Positions 55,511 through 64,000 of a DNA stretch of 64,000 nt are shown here, piece after piece (position 1 is the first letter of the stretch; every line of letters starts with the position of its first letter). Origin of the DNA: Plantago major (Eukaryota > Streptophyta > Magnoliopsida > Lamiales > Plantaginaceae); contig CM048840.1 of assembly GCA_026545765.1 (NCBI GenBank), forward strand, positions 8,938,765 through 9,002,764. The letters are read 5' to 3'. A model generated the notes under the pieces. It saw nothing but the letters and a program-made list of their open reading frames with translations. It was not told the DNA's origin and searched no databases. A program made the translations under genes and the position numbers.

Positions 55511-57822
55511 TACACACATCGTATAAAACTCGTACATTTTCCATAAACCTTTTCCATCTTTCATGTAAACCTTAAATGTTTATCATTAATACATTAACAA
55601 TTTCTCACATATTGACATCTTGCATATCAAATAAAAAAACCTTAACAAGAATATACAATATACCATATAAACCTTTAAGCATTTATGAGGAAACCTTGGA
55701 CAACCTTAAGCATTTTAAATGAAACCTAAATACAATTTGAAAATTGCAAATTCATCCCTACCTTTTGTCAAATTCTCCAAAAACATGGTCTATACTTTAT
55801 AATTTACCAAATTAAATCAAAAATCAACATTGTAATCTAAATCCACTTCAAATTTATTCAAATTGAAACTCAACAACCTTCAAAACAACTCAATTAACAA
55901 CCAATTCGAGATTGATTAAAAAAAAATTGGATTTCAATTTTTTTTTTTTAACTTCCATGGATGGAGCCCTTAGAGCTCCATCCATGTGGCCGTCCATGGA
56001 GAACTTCCATGGACGGAACAAGCAGCAGCGAGCTACTGCAAGTGGCATCTGTTCGCTGCTTGTATGGCTGCCTTACTTTGTTTTTTCCTTAAAATTTGCG
56101 GGTCGACCCGGCCTGTTGGGTCGACCCGTGAATTTTACCAATTTTGTAGTTAATGCATCTTTTGGGTGTCTCTCCGTCTTTCCAAATCATGTGTCTCTCA
56201 GGAGACGAGCTCTTAAGACTTTAAGGGATTTCAGGGGAAAATAAAATAAAATGAAGAAAAATGTACTTTTCCCATGTTTGTTTCAATGGAGAATGGGAAA
56301 TGTTGTACACCTGAAAAACGTGGAAAAGACAAAAAAAACCATACAAATTCTTATTTCTTTATATCGGAAAATTTTACAAAAACAAATATTTACTGAAAAC
56401 AATATATTTAATCTAAAAGTAATTTTATTAGCATTTGATCTATACATTTGTATACAAATCATTTTATTTATAACATTCATTAAACTCGTTAATATCTTTA
56501 TTTTATTAGCAAGTTCTATAACCATGGTCGATATATAGTGATAAATATAGATACTCCTCCCATTAGAGTACAAATTACACATATGTACTATTTACTAATT
56601 CTTTGAAAAATAAAAAATAAAATATTCTGATACGAACCAATTTAAATTACATTAGTCTATTCAATCTTATTACGCATACTTACAATTTTTCAATTCTTTT
56701 CACCTATTATAATTAATATAAAGGTTCGTTTTATTAATTCCACTGTTTGTATGTAATTAAAAAAAATATGTTGGTCAAATAATGACCTTGGTTTTGTACT
56801 CGAAAATTTAAATATTCATCGTTTAGAAAAAATAAAAGATAAAAAAAGAGAAAAACTAAGAAAAAAGTTCAAAAAATGCCAAAATAAATTCACGAAAATT
56901 TTTGCAAACAAAATTAACTGTCAATTTTCCTGAAAAACTTAAAAATTACCAAACAACAGAAACAAGAAAAAATGCTGGTTTGCCTTTAACATTTTCCCAA
57001 GGGATTTAAATTTTCCTCCAAATTCTTTTCTTTTCCCTTGGAATCCCTTAAACCATGCAGAGCCTTATTGTTTATTGTATGAAGAAAAAAACAATAAAGA
57101 GTGAAAACATCATGAAAAGTATGAGAGATAAATGATAAATAAAATTAAAAAAAATATTAGAGATAAATAATAAAATAATAAAATGGTAGTTAGTGGGGTA
57201 TACTTTTTTCGAAATTTTGATACGAGACAAGATCAAAGGGACATCCATAAAATCAAAGTGAAGCAAGCTTAGCGGAAGGGAAGGGGGTACAAAATATGGC
57301 CAATTTAGGATCGCATGTTGACTCGGTCCGAGTTGAACGGTGCATTTGATCAGGACGAGATATAAATGATTTTTTCATACATCATCAATTTTAATTCAAC
57401 ATTCACTTAGGACTAAGGGGGCAATTTAGTATGTTCAATGAAACTATATGTTTTGAAACGTTCTGGAAAAGGTTGGGTCTGAGCCCACGCCTATCTAGGG
57501 TAGGCTTGGTCCGAGCTTGAGCTTTGAGCCAGCAACAATCTTTCGTACATGGCATGTGTCGTAAAGAGGCAATTCCTATATGTTGTGGAGCTTGGTCCCC
57601 TTAGTATTGTTTATAAATGGCTTTTTTATATCCGAGTACGAGAATTGGCCCAATAGTTGTACTAGATACGTATTTTTTTTGTAGTCGCAATCAGATACGA
57701 AACCTTGACTGTGCCTACGATCCATTTCCAGCCAACCAACAACAAATTGCATTTCGGTCCCTGCCGCATAATTAATGCAATTGGGTTTATTGCAGGAGAC
57801 CCCTGCCGCTAGAAGATAGAGT
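55511..57822. other. AT-rich spacer with a GC-rich palindromic patch
   Basis: 55511-55740 continues the AACCTTAA repeat zone. 55960-56130 contains paired inverted words (CCATGGATGGAGC, CTCCATCCATG; two GGGTCGACCC palindromes), similar in style to the interior of 50659-51627 but without visible terminal repeats. The rest is AT-rich. No gene is recognised. Confidence 0.45.
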
Positions 57823-58682
57823 TGTTACGGACATGTGTCCAATCCGTTAGAGGCACCATAGAGCGTGTCCTAAAGCGCATCACGGCTTAACTAGCCAATG
57901 CAGTACTGGTCCGACCTCACATGGTCCGGCCAAAGTGAATCAACCAGTACGCTAAAGTCACTACACCCTCATAGCTAGTCCGAGCTAGCTGGGAAAAGGA
58001 CTTCTAAACCTGGCTACGTCAGTACAAAGATGCCAAACGGACCGGACGAGAGAATCTCGGACGCCACCATTACATCAAGACCAAACGTATAACAGAACTA
58101 CTGAGATACTTCCGTGAGACTCTTGGCTCGGACATCCAGAGTTACCCAAGGGCAGATCAACCAAGCAGACAGATCTGTCCGAGGGACCAACACGGACCCA
58201 ACAGGCGGAACAGTACTCAAGTAGGGAAAAGGTCCAAACTACCCTCCCAGGCCCATTGATTAGTATTGGATTACTGTTCACTAATGGGCCATGGGCCAAA
58301 GGTAGCATTGGTGTCCAAATCTGAAACGTACACTTGGCATCATCTTGTGAGCCACCTCACAAGCATATGATAACTATAAATATAGTACAAGGTCCAAGAC
58401 CTTGAGGTAAGCGAGATCAAGGGAAGAATCCCCAAGTATTATCATAATCCCTCATAACTATTACATTGAGAGCTTCCAACTCTCTCTTGAGTAAAGTCTC
58501 TTACCGGATTGACATAGGCAATCCGGGTAACCCATTCTAACCCCCCCCCCCCCCCCCACTTAGTCCTTTCAGATACAAACTGACCAAGATTACTACGTCG
58601 GACCTCAAGTCGGAGGCGGGCCTTAGACTAGGTTATTTGTAATAGTTTAGTTAGTTAGTGTTAGAGGTTTTACCCCTCAACA
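57823..58682 (+). repeat. gypsy LTR, full length
   Basis: 860 bp, TGTTACGG...CCTCAACA. TATA-like CTATAAATA lies at 58374-58382. A C-run of about 17 is at 58542-58558. It is rich in GGTCCGA words. The LTR is related to the solo LTR at 29264-30215. Confidence 0.85.
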
Positions 58683-58685
58683 TTT

Positions 58686-58703
58686 TGGCGCCGTCTGTGG
58701 GAA
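58686..58703 (+). other. gypsy primer-binding site
   Basis: TGGCGCCGTCTGTGGGAA. The first nine bases fit the 3' end of tRNA-Asp (ACGGCGCCA); the rest fits less well. The same site recurs at 63913-63930. Confidence 0.75.
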
Positions 58704-58739
58704 ACTTTACAAGAAGTTTTCGTGTTTAGAATTAAGCTA

Positions 58740-61262
58740 ATGGCAAGAACAAGACAAACAGCGCGGGCTGGTGCTGCAGGAGTAGGGACTCCACCACCGC
58801 GCCCACGAGGACGTCCGCCCACCCGGGGACGCAGAGCCGCTGTAACTGGAAGGAGATATTTGAGTGAGGGATGCACGGCCAGTCCTTCCTCGGATGAAGG
58901 GGTCGTACGAGCTTCACCGGCTGAAGCTCAAGGCCCTGCAGCAGGCCAACAGTTCACTATGCCCGATGGTCGCACTGTCCGCACTAGTGATCTCGGACTA
59001 AGCGAGACGCAGTTCGATAGGTTGCTCACAATCATTCAATTTGCTGGGTCTAACAATGCTCCTCCTCAACACGCCACTCGCCTGGTCACTCCTCCTCGGT
59101 GAGCAGCATTATCGAGGAACAGGCAACGTCTAATCCAAGAGAGGTTGGGGAACCAGCCACCTCAAGAGGATTTGCGGAACCTTCTCGACCGGCGGGCGTC
59201 AGCCTCTCACGCTCGAGGTGAAGGAAGCCCAAACGGAAGGAGAGAGTATCAAGAAGGAGATAATAGACACCCAGGAGCTCCGCGACAAGCACCTCCTAGA
59301 AACAGAGATCAGGTGGCAGAAACTGTTCCAGCGGTCCGGATAGAAGAACTCCCTGCGGATGTAGTTGTGCATCCGAGGACAGGAGAAATCATGACTGTCG
59401 ACGAAATCTATGCTCAACAGAAGGCTTTGGAGGCCCAGATTCTGAATCTCGGATGCCTAGTAAAAGACCATGAGCAGATAACCACTAGTGCACCAAATCC
59501 CTTGTGTGATGAAATCATGAGAGAAAAGGAAAGGAACAGAAAGTCGGATCAAGAAATCCCGAGCTTGGAGTATTATTACGGGGATGCTTGTCCTGTTGGA
59601 CATCTGACAAGGTACAACAGCAAGATCGATTCCAAGGGAATGAGCGACAATACAAAAGCTCTCACGTTCTCATCTACTCTCTTCGGAACGGCTATGGATT
59701 GGTACACTGCTCTACCGAACAAGTCGATAAAGTCATATGCAGACCTTTCTTCAAAGTTCTTGGCGCGATTTGGAAAGGCAAAGAGGAGAAAGCGAACCGT
59801 AGAGCACCTGGCAGAAGTTATACAGCGGGAGCAAGAGGAACTTAGGACCTTCTTCGATCGCTTTCACGCGGAAGTTCTTCGAGTTGAGCCGCACAGTATT
59901 AAGGAACGGGTCCGTCACCTATATGCTAATACTTTCAACTCAGAGCTCCGCAGAAAACTATCTAGTCAGGAGGTGAGGAGTGAGAAGCATTTAGATGACA
60001 TCTGTGAAGAAGTGATGTACGGAGAGGAGTATCGGAGGAATGTTCTAGTAAGAGCTGGTTCCAAGAGAGGAAAGGATCCGGTGAAGCAAGAGCAACGCCC
60101 GGGGAAGTTTGACTCGAAGAAGGATCATAGGGACAGAGGCTTCCACAGGGAGAGAAGTCCGCCGAGGAGATATGCGGATTATACCCGCCTCAACAGACCA
60201 AGATCCGACATTTTGGCGACTATCATCGAGAAAAAGCTGGACGTTCAATGGCCCAAGCCCTCTCACAACAACCGGAAGAATAGGGATGCAAAGGGGTATT
60301 GCAAGTTCCACAAGTGCCGTGGTCACGAGACTGATGACTGTATCCAACTAAAAACAGAGGTTGAACACATGGTACGAGAAGGCAAGCTCAAGGAGCACAT
60401 CTACACGGATGAACCCTCTAGGCACGATAGAGCGGAGCGAAGAAGGGAGGACAATGCTACAGAATTACCTCCCCGTCCGCTATGTTTGCCACCTCCGCCA
60501 GCTCACTGTCCGCCTCGCACGGATAGACATCCGTATAGACACTGCGACGGTATGGATATGGAGAACCCTCCCTACAGCGGAGTAATCAACACCACTGCGG
60601 GCGAGCCATCAGGAGGTGACAGTAGGAACGTAAGAGAGCGGACAACACAAAATCTTCGGAACAACGATAGAGCGTACGCTGCTCCAGCGATTCAAGGTAC
60701 AAACGCTATATTTTTCGATGATAGTGAGATTCCTCTTCCTACGGTAGGAGGAGAGGACATTGATGATCCAGATATTCCGCTAGTGGTTTCCTTGACCATC
60801 GCAACTTATCGAGTGAACAAGATTTTGGTAGACACCGGGAGTTCCTCGAATATCATTTCCAAAAGAACACTGGACCAGATGGCCCTAGGGAGAATCCAAT
60901 ATGAAATGGTCCACACCTCTATACTGGGATTTGGAGGGGGAACAGTTCGACCCCTGGGAAGTGTTATGTTGCATGTTTCGCTTGGTACTTTCCCGGAAAG
61001 AGTTACTCAGTTGGTCCGATTTGTAGTGGTGGATCGTACTTTCGACTACAACGCCATCTTTGGGCGCCCGGGGCTTAATCAATTCCAAGCTATCCCCTCC
61101 ACTCTCCATAACATAATGAAGTTTCCAACTCCCTTTGGAGTCGGAGAAGAGGTTGGAAACGTCCGCGAAGCCTGGGAATGTTACATAATGTCCACAAGAA
61201 GAGCGTCATGCGTCTTGGCGACCACCACGACCCCGGATGCATCGGCTGGTTCTTCCAGCTAA
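58740..61262 (+). pseudogene. gypsy Gag-protease
   Basis: Start at ATG 58740. 840 codons in one frame with a single TGA at 59100-59102. The N-terminus reads MARTRQTARAG, then an AT-hook-like RPRGRPPTRGRR. The Gag core is at about 59560-60050 (LTRYNSKIDSKGMSDNTKAL, FFDRFHAEVLRVE). A zinc-knuckle-like CKFHKCRGHETDDC lies near 60300. The aspartic protease motif ILVDTGSSSNII is near 60830, followed by AIFGRPGLNQF. Apart from the one stop this is well preserved. The ATG at 58740 is preferred over upstream codons because it is conserved in the second copy at 63967. Confidence 0.88.
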
Positions 61263-63660
61263 AAAGGAGAACCCGCAGATCGGAGCGGGGAGCCAGAATG
61301 AGAAGTTTCCTAGAACATTGCGAATTGAGCCTCACGAGACTCTCAAGGAAATCGAGATTGTCACTGGAAACTCGGATAAGAAAACAAGAATTGGGACCGA
61401 GATGACTGCAGAGGTAGAGATGAAGCTCATCGCTTGTCTCCGTGAAAACAGCGATGTGTTTGCCTGGAGTACTGATGACTTGAAGGGGATTGACCCGAGG
61501 ATCACTGTTCACCGTCTGAACATGGATCTCTCAATCAAGTACATCCGACAGAAAAGGAAAGATTTCGGTCCGGTCAAGGATGCCATCATATCCGCTGAAG
61601 TGGAGCGACTCCTGAAAGCAGGGCACATTGAAGAAGTCTGTTATTCTGACTGGGTGTGCAACGTAGTCCTGGTAGAGAAGTCACGGGCAAATGGCAGATG
61701 TGCAACGACTTCACTAGGTTGAACAAGTTCTGCCCGAAGGATCCGTACCCTTTGTCGCGGATAGACCAGTTGGTTGACTCCACGTCCGGATGTGCATTGT
61801 TGAGTTTCATGGACGCATACCAAGGTTTTTACCAAATCCGGATGGCCAAAGAAGACATCAAGAAAACAGCTTTCTTCACTGCCGGGGGTGTATATTGCTT
61901 CAAGGTAATGCCCTTCGGATTGAAAAAACGCGGGAGCCACTTACCAGCGCCTTGTGAATCAAATGTTCAAGGAAGAGATTGGGAAAACCATGGAAGTGTA
62001 TGTGGACGACATGCTCGTCAAGAGCAAAACTGAAGAGCAACATGTGCACCATTTGAACAAGTGCTTCGCTATCCTTAGGAAGTACGGAATGAAATTGAAT
62101 CCCGAGAAATGTACGTTCGGAGTAAAAGGAGGGAAGTTCCTCGGGTAATGGTTACCGAGAGAGGGATAAGCGCGAACCCAGAAAAGATCAAGGCAATCAT
62201 AGATCTGCCGCAGCCAAAAACCCTCAATGAGGTACAACAACCCATAGGACGTCTAATGTCCTTAAGTCGTTTCATTTCACGATCCGCGGAGAAAAATCTC
62301 CCGTTCTTCAAAATCCTCTGGAAAGGAGAGGGCTTTGAGTGGACAGCGGAATGTTCTGAGGCTTTCGAGAAATTGAAAACGTACCTCTATTCCCCTCCAC
62401 TGCTCTCCAAACCCGTCGAGGGAGAACCACTCTACCTCTACCTAGCTATCACGGAAGAGGCAATGAGTTCAGTGTTAGTACGAATTCAGGCTAACGATCA
62501 CCTCCCAATCTACTATCTTAGCAAAGCCCTCGCTGGGGCGGAGACGAGATACGTGAAGATTGAGAAACTTGCATATGCTTTGGTTTACACCGCAAGACGG
62601 TTAAAACCATATTTCAAGTCCCATAAAGTTGTGGTACTGACTGCGGAACCTTTGAAACAGGTCCTGGGATAGCCCGACCAGTCTGGACGACTCTCTATGT
62701 GGGCGATCGAGCTGAGTGAATACGACATTTGCTATCAGGCTCCGTCAGCCAAGAAAGCTCAAGTCCTCGCTGATTTCTTAGCAGAATATCCTGAGGCGGA
62801 TTCAAAGAAGGGCCCTGACACACAGGCATTCGAATGTTTACTCACCAAGCAGGTTGGCCAGAAGCTAGTTCCGCCGCAGTTCAACCCAGCAAACCTCGAA
62901 GACACCTAGTTTATCAATCAGTCTCTATCTGCATCTTATGAGGAAACTCGAGTCAACCAAATGTTCCTTCTTGACGGTATGGCAAGCAACTCCGGACCAG
63001 AAAGAAGGGAAATAGAAGCACAAAGGTGGAAACCTCTGGAGCCTGCAGGAGACCTCCAAGCCGAAAAACATCCTTCTGATACCTGGATATTGGAAGTGGA
63101 TGGTTCCTCCACTGGAAGAGTCGGAGGGATTGGAATCTTCTTTAAGAACCCCGATGGCGCGGAACTTGACTACGCGATATCCCTGGAGTTCAAAGTTACA
63201 AACAATGAGGCTTAATATGAAGCATTGATAGTTGGACTGCGACTAGCCAAATCCCTGCAAGTTCGGAAGCTCAAAGCTTTCACGGATTCGCAGCTCGTGG
63301 AAGCTCAATTTTCGGGAACTTTTGCCACAAAAGGTCCTTCGATGATCAAGTATCTCGAGCTACTCAAGCAGGAAGCCAAGCACTTTGAGGAATTCACCCT
63401 AGAAAAGTTTGACAGAGCCTGGAATGAAAGAGCGGATGCCCTGGCAAAATCTGGCAGCTTTGGACACAAGGAGAGTGATTTTACTCACTGTTACTGACTC
63501 ATCCGTCATGAGTCTCAATTCCGCCGTCACGATAACTGACACGGGCGGAAATTGGATGACTGACATCTGGAATTACCTCAAGGACGGATCTCTTCCAGTT
63601 GATCCGAAGGAATCAAGGAGCGTCCAATGTAGAGCAAACATGTACTTTATACTGGGGGGA
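61237..63660 (+). pseudogene. gypsy RT, RNase H and archaeal-type RNase H
   Basis: It overlaps the Gag-protease end in another frame. RT: FAWSTDDLKGIDP, FGPVKDAIISAEVERLLKAG, DFTRLNKFCPKDPYPLSRID, FMDAYQGFYQI and catalytic YVDDMLVKS (near 62000). RNase H follows (WTAECSEAFEKLK, YYLSKALAGAETRY, KPYFKSHKVVVLT), then WAIELSEYDI. The second RNase H at 63085-63460 has LEVDGSSTGRVGG, AFTDSQLVEAQFSG and NERADALAKSG. Frameshifts lie near 61690, 61935 and 62145, with stops at 62670, 62907, 63213 and 63495. Integrase is missing: the sequence passes at about 63655 straight into LTR. Confidence 0.88.
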
Positions 63661-63909
63661 AGAATCCCCAAGTATTATCATAATCCCTCATAACTATTAC
63701 ATTGAGAGCTTCCAACTCTCTCTTGAGTAAATTCTCTTACCGGATTGACATAGGCAATCCGGGTAACCCATTCTAACCCCCCCACTTAGTCCTTTCAGGT
63801 ACACAAACTCGGACCAGTACTACGTCGGACCTCAAGTCGGAGGCGGGCCTTAGACTAGGTTATTTGTAATAGTTTAGTTAGTTAGTGTTAGAGGTTTTAC
63901 CCCTCAACA
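63656..63909 (+). repeat. partial gypsy LTR (3' part)
   Basis: Matches 58424-58682 of the full LTR (GGAAGAATCCCCAAGTATTA onward to CCTCAACA) but lacks the first 600 bp, including the TATA box. Its C-run is only 7. Confidence 0.9.
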
Positions 63910-63966
63910 TTTTGGCGCCGTCTGTGGGAAACTTTACAAGAAGTTTTCGTGTTTAGAATTAAGCTG

Positions 63967-64000
63967 ATGGCAAGAACAAGACAAACAGCGCGGGCTGGTG
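63967..64000 (+). pseudogene. start of a second gypsy Gag, cut by the window end
   Basis: After a second primer-binding site (63913-63930) the leader and first codons of Gag repeat (MARTRQTARAG), nearly identical to 58740. This shows a second internal region joined to the first element through the partial LTR. Confidence 0.85.

Larger units (their letters stand above)
57823..63909 (+). mobile_element. Tat-type Ty3/gypsy retrotransposon lacking integrase
   Basis: 5' LTR 57823-58682, primer-binding site 58686-58703, Gag-protease 58740-61262, then RT, RNase H and a second, archaeal-type RNase H to about 63495. A partial LTR (63656-63909) follows with no integrase. Beyond it a second copy of the primer-binding site and Gag start runs off the window. 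A second RNase H after RT-RH is characteristic of the Tat lineage. Frameshifts and stops in pol make it non-functional. Confidence 0.88.

Noticed and set aside
58670..58917. Minus-strand frames over the gypsy Gag start
   Set aside because: They are open because of the GC-rich Arg/Pro codons on the plus strand; the plus frame is conserved in the second copy.

Overview
The window is eukaryotic and almost certainly from a eudicot plant nuclear genome. It is AT-rich, has no dense operon-like coding, and is built mostly from plant transposable elements: Ty1/copia elements (two Sirevirus-type), a Tat-type Ty3/gypsy element, a Cassandra TRIM carrying 5S rRNA sequence, L1-type LINEs, CACTA, Mutator-like and Tourist-like DNA elements, and Helitron Rep/helicase remnants. 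The species cannot be named from the sequence.

Layout. 1-3242: 3' end of a Sirevirus-like copia element, followed by what may be the last exon of a host gene (3392-3486). 3.5-9.3 kb: AT-rich spacer with Tourist-like MITEs, a (TA)n tract and a 287-bp solo LTR. 9349-9843: a complete Cassandra TRIM on the minus strand. 9968-10063 and 36218-36239: the two halves of a likely host promoter and 5' UTR, separated by about 26 kb of nested transposons. The outermost element is a Tork-like copia (10064-36217). Its pol is split by a 17-kb minus-strand Sirevirus (13756-30762), whose own LTR carries a gypsy solo LTR (29264-30215). The distal end of the copia pol is split by a Mutator-like TIR element (31914-35528), which itself carries a solo LTR (32308-33738) and a LINE (33861-35141). 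Most of these boundaries are supported by target-site duplications (TSDs) that I could read.

36.8-39.2 kb: a Mutator-like element packed with copies of an AAACTAGACAATAT motif. 40.6-49.4 kb: a broken minus-strand Helitron Rep-helicase gene, interrupted by a CACTA element with a GGT-rich minisatellite and by other insertions; the central helicase exon is present in three diverged copies. 50.7-51.6 kb: a Mutator-type MITE. 52.6-53.4 kb: a tandem repeat of about 316 bp in a repeat zone that was later hit by a 5'-truncated L1 (53638-55501). 57.8-64.0 kb: a Tat-type gypsy element without integrase, sharing an LTR with a second tandem copy that runs off the window.

Most interesting points: (i) the extra, env-like region of the 17-kb Sirevirus contains a run of small phase-0 exons that look like tandem duplicates, separated by 75-83-bp GT-AG introns in the element's sense orientation; (ii) the palindromic core CAGATATCTG is scattered through LTRs, coding regions and introns of that Sirevirus; (iii) the gypsy Gag starts with a peptide almost identical to the histone H3 tail, followed by an AT-hook-like motif. 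Nearly all coding regions are decayed by stops or frameshifts, so they are reported as pseudogenes.
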